Source: SbD1 sp039679945 | GTDB taxonomy: Bacteria > Desulfobacterota > Syntrophobacteria > Syntrophobacterales > Syntrophobacteraceae | Direction: 5' to 3' | DNA length: 64,000 nucleotides | NCBI GenBank assembly: GCA_039679945.1 | Contig: JBDKTY010000063.1 | Span: 1 to 64,000 of the forward strand | Part shown: piece by piece, positions 26,204 through 35,393 of the stretch | Position numbering within the stretch: the first letter of the stretch is position 1 | Layout of the letters: each line of letters opens with the position of its first letter | Notes under the pieces: model-generated | Database searches by the model: none | The model's input: only the letters and a program-made list of their open reading frames with translations | What the model was told of the DNA's origin: nothing | Program-made: the position numbers and the translations under genes

Positions 26204-26914
26204 GTGACCCAGTTCAGCGATTCCGAGAAGAAAGAGAACAAATCCCTTTCCATCCCCGCCAGGTTCATCAGCTTTGAAGGCATCGACGGGTGCGGAAAAA
26301 GCACCCTGATGGAACACCTATGCCGCTGGCTCGAAGATGCCGGCGTGCCCTGGCTTCGGACGCGGGAACCCGGTGGAACGCCGATCGGGGAAAAAATCCG
26401 GCGGCTCCTTCTCGATCCCTCCTCGGCGGAGATGAGCGCGCGCGCCGAAGTGCTCCTCTACAGCGCAAGTCGTGCCCAACTGGCCGAGGAGGTCATCGCT
26501 CCCGCTCTCAAGCGAGGCAATTGGGTCCTGACGGACCGTTTCGTGGATGCAACCTTTGCCTACCAGGGCTTTGGACGTGGGTTCGACCTCCGGGGATTGA
26601 GGGGCATCCAGGAATGGACACTCGGCGGACTATGGCCGGACCGCACCATACTGCTTGACTGCGCGATCGAGACGGCCCTGGAGAGGATGGGCGCCCGCAA
26701 TGGGGAAAAGGACAGGATCGAGCGCGAAAACCTTGAATTTCACAAAAAGGTGCGGGAAGGCTACCTCTCGCTCGCCGAAGCGGAACCGGACAGGTTCCTG
26801 GTGCTCAATGCCGAAAAGTCCCTGGACCGGGTAATCGAGGAATTCCATACGAAATTCTGGCTGCCGGAAGTGGGGCGAGCCGAGGCTGGACAGGTTCCGG
26901 CGAGAATGGAATGA
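26204..26914 (+). CDS. tmk: Thymidylate kinase
   Basis: Phosphorylates dTMP to dTDP with ATP. The P-loop is FEGIDGCGKST, followed by the REPGGTPIGEKIR substrate loop, TDRFVDATFAYQGFGRG and the lid-region ERENLEFHKKVREGY with basic residues. Length of 236 is slightly above the usual 205-215 because of a 20-residue N-terminal extension before the P-loop strand and a short C-terminal tail. The start is GTG at 26204, behind GGAAAG, 15 bases after the dUTPase stop. With ThyX and the dUTPase it completes the route from dUTP to dTDP. Confidence 0.96.
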   Translation: MTQFSDSEKKENKSLSIPARFISFEGIDGCGKSTLMEHLCRWLEDAGVPWLRTREPGGTPIGEKIRRLLLDPSSAEMSARAEVLLYSASRAQLAEEVIAPALKRGNWVLTDRFVDATFAYQGFGRGFDLRGLRGIQEWTLGGLWPDRTILLDCAIETALERMGARNGEKDRIERENLEFHKKVREGYLSLAEAEPDRFLVLNAEKSLDRVIEEFHTKFWLPEVGRAEAGQVPARME

Positions 26915-27146
26915 ACCTCGACCGGCTGCCCGCGCGGAGCCGAATAATTTTGCGGCGGAGCATGGCGGGCCGACCCCATCGCTCACGGGTCCGGCGCGTG
27001 GAAGATCAGAAGACAGGCCTTTACCGCGGCGGCGGCTGAAGAACCGGCGGGCAGGTGTTCATTGGCGCGGTTTAGCGGGGCCATCCGAAGGAAATGATAC
27101 TTGCCATGGTCATCGGCGGAACTCCCACCCCGGCCATTGTTGCACC

Positions 27147-27392
27147 TCACCGCCTGTCGAGATTCCCGGTTACCGCATCGATGGCCTCCGTCCTGTCGTC
27201 TCCCATTGTCTGGGTCTTCCTGGCCTCGCCAACCGGTTTCCTTCCGTATTCCTGGATTGCCTCCGTTGCCTGCTGCTGGACCGAGGGCTTTGCCGCCTCT
27301 TCCTTTTTGGAGGTCTTCTCTTTCGAACAGCCGAATACTGCCAGGGAGACAATCAGCAGGACCACGGCAAAAGTACCGGAAAACCATTTCAT
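27147..27392 (-). CDS. Small predicted lipoprotein
   Basis: An 81-residue lipoprotein with a clear signal peptide MKWFSGTFAVVLLIVSLAVF followed by GCSKEK (acceptor Cys22), then a Lys/Glu/Gln-rich helical tail containing KPSVQQQATEAIQEYGRKPV and ending near AVTGNLDRR. GGTGAG precedes the ATG. No enzymatic motif; the amphipathic, charged tail could be a coiled coil or a spacer reaching from the membrane. Isolated between tmk and a LysR gene, both well separated. The export prediction is solid, the function unknown. Confidence 0.7.
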   Translation of the reverse strand: MKWFSGTFAVVLLIVSLAVFGCSKEKTSKKEEAAKPSVQQQATEAIQEYGRKPVGEARKTQTMGDDRTEAIDAVTGNLDRR

Positions 27393-27650
27393 GATCTCAC
27401 CGCCTTTGAGCTTTCAGCCACTATGATTCGGTTTCGCTTTCAAGAAATCTGACGCTTGGTTTCCCGAGCTATCACACACAAGCCCGGCCTGAAAGTGGTG
27501 GGGTTCTCTTCACCGCACCCATCCCGCGCCACTGTTTTCTGCTTGCCCCCCGCCGCGCGCGCGAGGTTTGTTCTGCCCGGACCGAACGGGGGAAAGCTAT
27601 TTTTTGAGGCGTCGAGGCCGCCACATACGTTACCGCCCGTACCTTCCACG

Positions 27651-28550
27651 TCACGGCTCACCTTCAATCCCGGCCACCCGCCAGACAATTTCCAGGAAGG
27701 AGCGAAGACACGGCGACTCATCCTCCGGCCTCCACATGACTGCCAGATCAGTGGTCGGCGCGGGAGGCGCTATGGGCCGGTATACGACCCCTTCCCGCTG
27801 CAGGCTCCGGAGTGATGCCGGGAGGATGGAAACACCCATGCCGCCCGCGATCAGGTTCACGATGGTCGGAGCAGACCTGGCTTCCTGCACCGTTCTCGGA
27901 GAAAAGCCCGCGCGGTGGCAGTGGCCCATGAGCTGCTCGTAGAAGCCGGGAGCATAATTCCGGGGAATCAGCAGGAATGGCTCTTCCGCGAGTTCTCCCA
28001 GGGCAACCGTCTTGTGCCTTGTCAGACGGTGGTCCCGGGGAAGCACCACAACCAGCGCTTCACGCCAGATGACCCGCATCCGCAGCACGCTCGCCGTCGG
28101 GACGGGGGGCCGCACCAACCCGACATCCAGACGGTACGCTTTCATCGCCTCCACCTGCTCCTCGCTGCTGAGGTCCTGGAGGGTCAGTGAGACGTCCGGG
28201 TAGAGGGTCCTCATAAGGTTGAAGATGGATGGCACTTTGCCGTACACGGCGGAGCTGACGAACCCTACCGCGAGTTCACCGATCTCGCCGCGGGCGGCTC
28301 GCTGGGCCGCCCGCACTGCCTGCTCCGCCTTCGCCAGGATTTTCCTCGATTCACTCAGAAATATTTCTCCCGCGCCGGTAAGCTGCACGCGCCTTTTCGT
28401 TCGCATCAGCAGGGATACCCCTATTTCCTGTTCCAGGGCTTTTATCTGCTGGCTCAAGGGAGGCTGAGCGATCCCCAGCCGTTCGGCGGCCCGCCCAAAG
28501 TGCAGTTCCTCCGCCACGGTGACGAAATACCTCAGGTGCCTGAGTTCCAT
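27651..28550 (-). CDS. LysR-family transcriptional regulator
   Basis: A 299-residue LysR-type regulator. The N-terminal winged helix is canonical (MELRHLRYFVTVAEELHFGR, AAERLGIAQPPLSQQIKALE, LTGAGEIFL), and the C-terminal periplasmic-binding-like effector domain follows (GELAVGFVSSAVYGKVPSIF, LVRPPVPTASVL, IVNLIAGGMGVSILPASL). It is divergent from an MFS exporter (28871) with a 320-base gap. The LysR-plus-YnfM-type MFS pairing is common in bacteria, and the neighbour is the likely target. The effector, probably an aromatic or small organic acid, is unknown. Confidence 0.93.
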   Translation of the reverse strand: MELRHLRYFVTVAEELHFGRAAERLGIAQPPLSQQIKALEQEIGVSLLMRTKRRVQLTGAGEIFLSESRKILAKAEQAVRAAQRAARGEIGELAVGFVSSAVYGKVPSIFNLMRTLYPDVSLTLQDLSSEEQVEAMKAYRLDVGLVRPPVPTASVLRMRVIWREALVVVLPRDHRLTRHKTVALGELAEEPFLLIPRNYAPGFYEQLMGHCHRAGFSPRTVQEARSAPTIVNLIAGGMGVSILPASLRSLQREGVVYRPIAPPAPTTDLAVMWRPEDESPCLRSFLEIVWRVAGIEGEP

Positions 28551-28750
28551 TCTGAACTCCGATCCGCATTGTATTTATGCAATTTTTGCGCCCGAACCGG
28601 CGAGGGCAACGCCCATACACGGTTGCGTCCGGGATGGTATTGAAGGATTCTTTCCAAATGCGTGAGGGACCGGGCTGCGTACCCTCCTTGGCGCACGGCG
28701 GCCACCGCGAGCGTCGACCCCGCGCGTTGGCGCGCGTGCGCCTGGCGAAG

Positions 28751-28779
28751 CCTCGTGGCAGGCGGGGGAATCATTTCCC
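28751..28779 (+). repeat. Short dispersed repeat, copy 1
   Basis: CCTCGTGG...GGGGGAATCATTTCCC matches 40484-40512 at about 25 of 29 positions. It contains a small palindrome GGGAA-TCA-TTTCCC and is followed by a similar TTCTTTT tail in both places. It lies in the LysR-MFS divergent gap. Confidence 0.5.
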
Positions 28780-28870
28780 GGTTCTTTTGAATTCGAAAAG
28801 TAACCTCTTGTACGCAATCTCGTATGAAAGCGATCTCTCCTGATTAATATGTATTAAATATCAGTTATCA

Positions 28871-30229
28871 ATGAAAAGTATATTGGAAATCTTAGTCGGC
28901 GAGGATTACCATTCCCGCATTATGAATGACCGCCGCCGCCCGAATGCCCTGGGTTGTGCCAGGCCCCGCGACGCGGCACATGAAGTATGGATGGACGGTA
29001 CGCTGATGGCAGTAATGCGCAATACCTTAATGGAACCGAGTATACGAATTGAAGGGGCGTCGCGGGTGCAGTCCGTCGCCCTTAACCGGGTCGCCGCCCT
29101 GACGGCACTCTTTATCGCGGGATTCACGACTTTTCTCAGTGTGTACGCCACTCAGCCGCTTCTGCCGCAATTCCGGCAGATTTTCCAGGCATCCGAACTG
29201 CTGGTGAGCCTTACCGTCAGCGCCACTGTGCTGGCTGTGGCCCTGGCCGCTCCAATCCTGGGACTGGCGGCCGATTACCTCGGACGTAAGCGGGTGATCG
29301 TTACCGCCATAGTCGGATTGGCAATTCCGACCGCGCTGGCGGCGAGTTCCGCCAACCTTGGGCAGTTTGTCCTCTGGCGTTTCCTCCAGGGGTTTTTCAT
29401 TCCTGGTATTATCGCGGTCGCGATCGCCTATATAAGCGAGGAATCACCCAGCCACTCCGTTGGCTGGACCATGGCGATTTATGTCACTGGAACGGTTATC
29501 GGCGGGTTCGCGGGGCGGTTTCTGAGCGGCTTCATGGCGCACCACTGGGGCTGGCGGGTCGGCTTCATCGTATTGGGCGCCATCACTTTCGTCGGGGCAG
29601 CCGCCACTTACTGGCTTTTGCCGCGCTCGACAAAATTCGTGCGCCGTGAAAGGTCCGCCCTGTCCCTGAGGCCCCTGAGCATGCACCTGCGCAATCCGCA
29701 GCTCCTGGCAACCTATGCGGTGGGGTTTAACGTCCTTTTCTGCCTGGTTGGCGTATTCACCTATGTGAACTTCTACCTGGCCGATGAGCCGTTTCTCTTC
29801 GGACCAACCGCGCTTGGTCTCGTCTTCGCCGTCTACCTGATCGGGGCGGCGGTAACCCCGGTAGCGGGCCGCATACTGGACCGGGCAGGCTACAGGCTGG
29901 CGCTGGTGGGAGCAACCGTAATGGGGGCGACAGGCATGCTCCTGACCCTGATCCGCTATGTGCCGGCAATCATAATGGGACTTGCCCTCGCCGCAACCTG
30001 CGCGTTCGTATGCCAGTCGGCGGCATCGAGCAACGTGGGCAAGGCCGCCACTGAGGCGCGTTCCTCGGCCGCGGGGCTCTACGTTGCTCTCTACTACCTG
30101 GGAGGCTTCGCCGGTTCCCTGGTCCCGGGCTTTTTTTGGAGCCATGGCGGGTGGCCCGGATGCGTGGCGATCATTATCTGCGTACAGGCAATTACCGCCC
30201 TGATTGCTTACAGGCTGTGGAGAGACTAA
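28871..30229 (+). CDS. MFS transporter (YnfM-like efflux family)
   Basis: A 12-helix major facilitator of up to 452 residues, similar to YnfM-type drug/metabolite proton antiporters. Early motifs include FLSVYATQPLLPQFRQIFQA, the motif-A loop LAADYLGRKRVIV and the FLQGFFIPGIIAVAIAYISE segment; the C-terminal half has ILDRAGYRLALVGAT as its motif-A copy. The true start is uncertain: 28871 opens the frame, but the first 55 residues are hydrophilic and unlike the family, with ATGs at 28922, 28991 and 29006 and no strong Shine-Dalgarno at any. It is divergent from the LysR gene, which probably controls it. Export of an organic compound is likely, the substrate unknown. Confidence 0.88.
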   Translation: MKSILEILVGEDYHSRIMNDRRRPNALGCARPRDAAHEVWMDGTLMAVMRNTLMEPSIRIEGASRVQSVALNRVAALTALFIAGFTTFLSVYATQPLLPQFRQIFQASELLVSLTVSATVLAVALAAPILGLAADYLGRKRVIVTAIVGLAIPTALAASSANLGQFVLWRFLQGFFIPGIIAVAIAYISEESPSHSVGWTMAIYVTGTVIGGFAGRFLSGFMAHHWGWRVGFIVLGAITFVGAAATYWLLPRSTKFVRRERSALSLRPLSMHLRNPQLLATYAVGFNVLFCLVGVFTYVNFYLADEPFLFGPTALGLVFAVYLIGAAVTPVAGRILDRAGYRLALVGATVMGATGMLLTLIRYVPAIIMGLALAATCAFVCQSAASSNVGKAATEARSSAAGLYVALYYLGGFAGSLVPGFFWSHGGWPGCVAIIICVQAITALIAYRLWRD

Positions 30230-30538
30230 CCCGCACTATTCATGGCTTTCTGGGAAGAAGCGTAAAAAGCCCTGTATAGACAATGTGTTAGCTGGATTTT
30301 CCACCTCAACTTCGACCGACAGTGTGTTATCGGCCCAAAATCGCTTCAAGCCCCGAGCATCGCATCCTTATTGGGCTTTACGGGCGCGGACCGCGATTCA
30401 TGAATAATGCGGGCTAATGTGGTCGGCTGATGCCGCTGAGCTCGCTGCAATGCCCGCGGCTGCCGGTTTCAGCGAGAGTTCGGCTTATCATTGTGATCCG
30501 GCCCGGTTGAACCCGGGGGCTGTCCGCATCTTGTTGTT

Positions 30539-30601
30539 TTCCAGAGAGCTGTGTGCTTTTCCAACAATATATATTGAGATATCTAGCTGTTTTTGACTAT
30601 T
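30539..30601 (+). repeat. Diverged direct repeat, copy 1
   Basis: 63 bp starting TTCCAGAG and ending TGACTATT; aligns without gaps to 30726-30788 with 46 of 63 bases identical by eye. Shared blocks include ATCTAG and GCTGT near the same offsets. Confidence 0.6.
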
Positions 30602-30725
30602 GTCTTTTCAGCCGGTATAATTCTCTTGCGTCGGACATGAATCCGGGTTTGGCAAGGCGCCGGATTGAAATTCTGAAATAGCTGGCGGCCTTGGAGATGC
30701 TACATTAGATGTGCCTCGATTGCCC

Positions 30726-30788
30726 TTCCAGAGCGCTGTATCCTTCTCCAGCAGCGTCTTTTGTACTATCTAGTGATTTCTGACTATT
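30726..30788 (+). repeat. Diverged direct repeat, copy 2
   Basis: Second copy, 187 bp downstream of the first, same end motifs (TTCCAGAG, TGACTATT). It is followed directly by the hairpin at 30815-30841. Confidence 0.6.
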
Positions 30789-30814
30789 CATTGAGAATGG
30801 GTACCTCGTCCCTC

Positions 30815-30841
30815 GCTTTGTAGGATTAATGCCTACAAAGC
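30815..30841. repeat. Perfect 10-bp hairpin upstream of the MucR-like gene
   Basis: GCTTTGTAGG (30815-30824) and CCTACAAAGC (30832-30841) with a 7-base loop. Outer GACTAT (30782-30787) and ATAGTC (about 30850) are also complementary. No T-run follows, so a binding site or RNA structure is more likely than a terminator. Confidence 0.6.
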
Positions 30842-31082
30842 AAAGAGACATAGTCCTATTGAAAAATCAGTCGCGCGCTGACAGCATCTCAGTATTGCAC
30901 GGGTTACTCTACCACTCGAGTATATCTAATTCATGGTATTGGTCATTAGTAGTTATTTTGGTATTCCGGTTTCACTCAGAGCCAACTTGAGTGGAGAGAG
31001 TTGTGCTTTCGTATTGAGAAATTAACCAGTTCAGTTTGCGATTTTCTCTCAAGTGCCTCTTCTGATGCAAAGGACAACACGA

Positions 31083-31640
31083 ATGAGTAAAAAATTGACT
31101 GAAATTGCCTCGGAAATCGTCCAGTCACAGGTGTCTTTGACTCCGATGTCAGCCGTTGAGATAGCAACCTCCCTGAGAGAGGTTTTCAGGACTCTCCAGG
31201 TAATGCAGAGATCGGAAAGCGACGGATCGGATCTGGCCCACAATCAGGACGGGACTCAGGTTCAGGAGGATGCGGCACCTAAGATGACGCCGGAAGATTC
31301 CATCCAGAACGACAAGGTGATATGCCTTGAATGTGGGAAGGAGATGCGCCAGCTCACCGCCAGACATCTAGTCTCGCATGGTTTGAGCCCGAGGGAGTAC
31401 AGGCAAAAGTACGGGTTCACCATGAGGACTCCGCTTTCCGCCAAGTCATTGACCAAGGCGAGAATAAAAATCGCCAAGAAGCGGGGATTGCCTGAAAACC
31501 TTGCCAAGTACATCGAGGCAAGAAGGCAAAACAAGACGGAGCCGGTTCCCTCCCAGGCGCCCGCCATGGAAGATGCGTCGATCAATGATGGCGGTGACGC
31601 AAGGCAAACGAAGCTCAGGAAGAAAGCCAAGACTGCCTGA
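31083..31640 (+). CDS. MucR/Ros-family zinc-finger regulator
   Basis: A 185-residue regulator of the MucR/Ros family, which binds AT-rich promoter DNA as a nucleoid-like silencer. The zinc site is CLECGKEMRQLTARHLVSH (two Cys, two His), followed by the family block GLSPREYRQKYGFTMRTPLS and AKSLTKARIKIAKKRGL. The N terminus contains the helical LTEIASEIVQSQVSLTPMSA type segment used for oligomerisation. It is longer than usual (about 140) by a 40-residue acidic insert (DGSDLAHNQDG...) and a Lys-rich tail. ATG 31083 has AAGGA 8 bases upstream; the frame opens with GTG at 31053 without a site. Monocistronic, with a hairpin after the stop. Confidence 0.93.
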   Translation: MSKKLTEIASEIVQSQVSLTPMSAVEIATSLREVFRTLQVMQRSESDGSDLAHNQDGTQVQEDAAPKMTPEDSIQNDKVICLECGKEMRQLTARHLVSHGLSPREYRQKYGFTMRTPLSAKSLTKARIKIAKKRGLPENLAKYIEARRQNKTEPVPSQAPAMEDASINDGGDARQTKLRKKAKTA

Positions 31641-31662
31641 TCCAGAAAGCCGGAGCAGTTGA

Positions 31663-31696
31663 CGAGGACCCGCGGGTTAAAACTGGCGGGTCCTCG
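31663..31696 (+). terminator. Hairpin after the MucR-like gene
   Basis: CGAGGACCCGC (31663-31673) and GCGGGTCCTCG (31686-31696) make a perfect 11-bp stem with a 12-base loop, 23 bases after the stop. There is no T-run, so termination efficiency is uncertain. Confidence 0.6.
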
Positions 31697-31917
31697 CTCA
31701 CTTATCACCCGGAATTCCACCCATCCTCACGAATCACGCATGCCGCCCGAGCATTAAGTCCTTCCCTTCGGGCCGAATAGCGGATATTGTTGCCCCCTTC
31801 GAACTTTTCCCGGAAAAAAGAAAATCATCGATGGCTTGTTTAGAGAAGCCACTGGAAACGGAAGTCGGCTCCGGGCATCCACGGAACGGCTACGTCTTCC
31901 AGACAGAGGGTATATTG

Positions 31918-33501
31918 ATGCTTTTGCCTGTGGGATTGACGCTTCTGCCAATTGTCGTGATAGTGTTTCTCATGATTGGAAAGCGGTTCGCGGCCGATAC
32001 GAGCGGTATCATGGGGTGGCTTGCGACGCTGATTATTGCCTGGATGTTTTTCGACACATCGATGGAGGTCGGCCTTCGGTCCTCGGCCGCGGGTATCATC
32101 GCCTCTTTTCCAGTCTCCCTGATGGTCGTCACCTCGATCCTGCAGATCAGTTTCATGGAGGCTACGGGTGCGTTGCAGCGGGTGGCGGTCTTCGTGAAAA
32201 CTTTCGCATCGGGAGAGAGGGCAGTACAGATAATGCTGATCAATGTGGGCGCCGGCACGCTCCTGGTATCCATCGGGGCCACGCCTGTTTCCATCTTGCC
32301 TCCCATCATGATTGCCCTCGGATACTCGAGCTATGTCGCGGTCGCCCTCCCGGCCATCGGGTTTGATGCCCTCTGCACGTTTGCCCTTCTCGGCGCCCCG
32401 CTCGTGGTCTATTCGGACCTTACGGGCACTCCCCTGGTCCAATCCGCCCAGGTCTTCGCCCGTTTTCTGCCGGTTATCTCGACACTCATCGGTTTTGGCA
32501 TGCTCTGGATCGTCGGCCGGTGGAAGCTCATCAGGGAAGGGTTCATCCCCTGCACCATCGCCGGGATGACGAACGGCGGGGTGGCGATTGCCGTGGCCTA
32601 CATTCCCGCCCTAGCCTCCGGGGTCGTTCTGACGGGGGTTATCGCCGGCTTTTGTACCATGGTTGTTATGCTCGGCTACCTGAAGCTCATCGGGAAGCCG
32701 ATTATCGACAGATCATCCCTGACGGCAAGCGATCTGGCGGTTGAACGGGGGATGTCCCTGCCACGGGCGCTTTCGCCCTGGCTCATCCTGGTGGTGGCGT
32801 CTTTCGCCCTTAACTTCTATCCGCCCTGGTTCGATACGCTCTATACCACACTTGCCATGCCGGTCTCCGTTATTCCCGGTCAGGCACTCAAGACGCGGAT
32901 GCTGTGGAATGCCTATACATGGGTGTTGGTCAGCACCGTTCTGTCCGCCCTGGTCATAAAACCTTCCGGGGAAGCCGTTCGAGACACGCTGGTCAAATGG
33001 AAGCGGCGGGCGCCCCGGCCGGCCTTCGCCGCCGCCATCTTCTTCGCCATTGCCTTCCTGATGAACAACTCCGGGACACAGGCCCAGGGCGCCGCCTGGA
33101 AAATAGTCGAACCCGCACGGAACATGATCTGGGTGCTCTCGCAGGGTTCGGCCGCCGCCTTCGGAACGCTCTATCCCTTCATCAGCGGCTATCTCGGGCT
33201 GTTCGGGGGATTTCTGAGCGGCAGCGAGGCTTCCACCATCGCCATGTTTACGAAGTACCATCTTCTGACTTCCAAAATCCTCCAGGTGGATGCCCTCATC
33301 GTCACGGCCGCCACGGCGATAGGAGGAGGGCTCGCCAGCGTGGTCTCTCCCGCGAAGCTGCAAAACGCCGCGGCCACGATAGATGCCCTTGGTATAGAAA
33401 GCCAGGTCATCAAGACCGCCTTCATTCTCTCCGCCCTGATCACGCTGGTGGCGTCGCTTCTGGCCCTGGTGCTGACCTGTATCGCGGGAACGCCCGTGTG
33501 A
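31918..33501 (+). CDS. lctP: L-lactate permease, intact copy
   Basis: A 527-residue LctP-family proton symporter for lactate or glycolate, with about 13 helices. Typical features are the early GLTLLPIVVIVFLMIGKRFA helix, ILQISFMEATGAL, GATPVSILPPIMIALGYSSY, and the strongly conserved C-terminal FGGFLSGSEASTIAMFTKYH and GGGLASVVSPAKLQNAAATI. GAGGG lies 8 bases before ATG 31918; the frame opens upstream at 31831 with an implausible hydrophilic leader. It stands alone between mucR and a rhodanese gene, without the TTGGTC operators of the broken lactate locus. It may now supply lactate or glycolate uptake since the 11723-12404 copy is dead. Confidence 0.93.
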   Translation: MLLPVGLTLLPIVVIVFLMIGKRFAADTSGIMGWLATLIIAWMFFDTSMEVGLRSSAAGIIASFPVSLMVVTSILQISFMEATGALQRVAVFVKTFASGERAVQIMLINVGAGTLLVSIGATPVSILPPIMIALGYSSYVAVALPAIGFDALCTFALLGAPLVVYSDLTGTPLVQSAQVFARFLPVISTLIGFGMLWIVGRWKLIREGFIPCTIAGMTNGGVAIAVAYIPALASGVVLTGVIAGFCTMVVMLGYLKLIGKPIIDRSSLTASDLAVERGMSLPRALSPWLILVVASFALNFYPPWFDTLYTTLAMPVSVIPGQALKTRMLWNAYTWVLVSTVLSALVIKPSGEAVRDTLVKWKRRAPRPAFAAAIFFAIAFLMNNSGTQAQGAAWKIVEPARNMIWVLSQGSAAAFGTLYPFISGYLGLFGGFLSGSEASTIAMFTKYHLLTSKILQVDALIVTAATAIGGGLASVVSPAKLQNAAATIDALGIESQVIKTAFILSALITLVASLLALVLTCIAGTPV

Positions 33502-33923
33502 TCCCGGTTCTTCAAAAGCCGGGCTCAAATCCCAGCCTGCCGGCAACGTGAGCGCCCCGTTTGAGCATCTTTCCCAGGCGCGGATAGAGTAAACATTTGT
33601 TGCGGCCGCAGTCGCCCATCCCCGGCCGGTTCTACCCTCTGGATGCATCTCCGTATCACACCCATCGTTTCTGGCTATGATTTGAAGCGACTCAATCCAA
33701 ATTACCAATTTGCCACGTCGGCTGACTGGCTATACGTAGGTATAGAGTTCTTTTTGCCGAAGATTCACTGCTTACTCGCGCCCAAACCAGGTCTGAAGTT
33801 GTGGCGACCCTGCCGGTGCTGCCCGCGGGGCGCGGGGAGGGCCATCATCTGCCACGCGGGGGAGAAACCCGGCGGAAATAGCCGTATCGGGGTTACTTCG
33901 TGGTTGAAACAGGAGGGAAGGGA
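33502..33923. other. Intergenic region, nothing recognised
   Basis: Gap between lctP and the rhodanese gene. GCTATACGTAGGTATAGAG near 33730 contains TATAC/GTATA inverted halves, but no confident promoter or terminator. Confidence 0.45.
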
Positions 33924-34688
33924 ATGAGATTGAGGTTTTCGAACAGGTTCCATTTTAGACAAAGCATTTTTGCCGTTTTCACCGGTTTTGTATTCCTGGC
34001 GCTGCTGGCGACAGCCCAGGCCGAGACCGAGAGTAAAATCGTCAATACCGATCAGGTGAAGGAAATGCTCGCCCAGAAGCAGGCTTTCGTCCTGATCGAC
34101 GCAAGAACGTCTCAGGAGTACCAGGAGGCGCACATTAAGGACGCCATCAACATACCGGACAAGGAGCTTCAGAAGAACATGGGGCTTCTCCCTCAGGACA
34201 AATCCGCGTTGCTCGTCATCTACTGCAACGGGGTGAAGTGCGGGAAGAGCAAAAGATTGGCCGGCCAGTTGGAGCCGCTGGGGTACAGGAACATCATGAT
34301 ATATAGCGAAGGCATCCCGGTCTGGGAGGAAAAGGCCCTCCCTATCGTGGCCGGTCCCGAATACGGCAAGAAGATTGAAACGACCAAGGTTGTACCCGCC
34401 GATATCAAGAAGATGCTCGATGGGAAGAAAGCGGATTTCGTCATTGTGGATGTCCGTGATTCCTCGGAGTTCAAAGAGGGTCACATCCCGACCGCCATAA
34501 ACATCCCGTCGGAGACGTTCGCATCCGGGTCCGGGGTTCTCCCGAAAGAAAAGAAGATCATCGTCTACTGCAACACGGGAAGCCGGAGCTACCTGGCGTA
34601 CCGCAAACTCATCTCGCTTTCCTACCCTGACATCTATCAGACGCTTTTCGCCGACTGGAAAGACGCCGGCATGGCGGTGGAAAAATAG
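33924..34688 (+). CDS. Exported tandem rhodanese-domain protein
   Basis: A 254-residue periplasmic protein with a signal peptide (ending LLATAQA, cleavage near residue 36) and two rhodanese domains. Rhodaneses transfer sulfane sulfur through an active-site Cys. Domain 1 has FVLIDARTSQEYQEAHIKDA and the loop YCNGVKCGKS; domain 2 has FVIVDVRDSSEFKEGHIPTA and the loop YCNTGSRSYLA. Both catalytic cysteines (VIYCN, IVYCN) are present, unlike mitochondrial-type enzymes whose first domain is inactive. AGGAGGGAAGGG precedes ATG 33924. A role in periplasmic thiosulfate, polysulfide or cyanide chemistry is plausible; no partner gene is adjacent. Confidence 0.92.
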   Translation: MRLRFSNRFHFRQSIFAVFTGFVFLALLATAQAETESKIVNTDQVKEMLAQKQAFVLIDARTSQEYQEAHIKDAINIPDKELQKNMGLLPQDKSALLVIYCNGVKCGKSKRLAGQLEPLGYRNIMIYSEGIPVWEEKALPIVAGPEYGKKIETTKVVPADIKKMLDGKKADFVIVDVRDSSEFKEGHIPTAINIPSETFASGSGVLPKEKKIIVYCNTGSRSYLAYRKLISLSYPDIYQTLFADWKDAGMAVEK

Positions 34689-34751
34689 GACGTCGTGCGC
34701 GGGCGGGACGGGGGGATTCCGTTCCGCCCCACCCGCGCGCCGCCGTTATCC

Positions 34752-35042
34752 ATGCATCCGGCACCCCGGGTATCCCGCCGGGTGCCCGAAAGCTTCCGCT
34801 TCAATGTCCCGCTTCCGGGAGAACTGGCCGGGAAGACTGTTTCGATCGGCAACACGGCCGAGGAAGGCGCGAGAATGGTGCTCACGAACTCGGGCCGCGG
34901 CGATGAGATCCAGGAGATCCTCGAGAGGCTGAAGGCTAAGGAACTGTCCATTCCGCCCGATTTCCAGGAATATTTCGTAAGACACCTGAGCTTTCCTGGC
35001 GGCAGGAAAAACCGACACCGGGAAATCGGACGCGGGTGGTAG
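34752..35042 (+). CDS. Possible small cytoplasmic protein
   Basis: A 96-codon frame starting MHPAPRVSRRVPESFRFNVP whose second half (GDEIQEILERLKAKELSIPP, DFQEYFVRHLSF) is protein-like and amphipathic. No good Shine-Dalgarno is visible at 34752; the frame extends back to 34695, across a GC-rich stem-loop after the rhodanese gene. It may be a real short gene or the tail of a decayed one. I recognise no family. The remainder, 35043-35393, holds the leader of the sigma-54 activator and nothing else seen. Confidence 0.3.
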   Translation: MHPAPRVSRRVPESFRFNVPLPGELAGKTVSIGNTAEEGARMVLTNSGRGDEIQEILERLKAKELSIPPDFQEYFVRHLSFPGGRKNRHREIGRGW

Positions 35043-35393
35043 ATATTTGTTGTTTTTTTGATGGCACGTGATAGAAGAGATGGTGGCAAGTAGTTGGAGT
35101 CCTTAGAAAAGGGCGGCTTTACTCACCGATGTGGTCTGCTGTCTTCCTTTCCCTTCTTTCTCTCCTTTTCCGCCCGGTGGTTCGTTCAGTTAAGACATTA
35201 TCGCCGCTCGCTGTCTTGAACCCCTCGAAGTCTCCGGATAATCGAAAATGATCGGGGCCCCTGGCGGGGGCAGTTCATGTCGGGCATGCGATGACCGTAA
35301 TTCTCCATGATGCCCACCTCACCGGTGAAGCGGCGGAATGGGCTACTTCCAGGTAAGTCAGGTCAGTGCCGAATCGTTGAGAAGGGGGAGTGG

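Larger units (their letters stand above)
30230..31082. other. Long AT-rich leader region upstream of the MucR-like gene
   Basis: No gene in 850 bases. The region drops clearly in GC from about 30540 onward. It contains a duplicated 63-bp block and a perfect hairpin, annotated separately. MucR/Ros proteins bind AT-rich DNA and regulate their own genes, so this may be a regulatory region for the 31083 gene. Confidence 0.5.
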
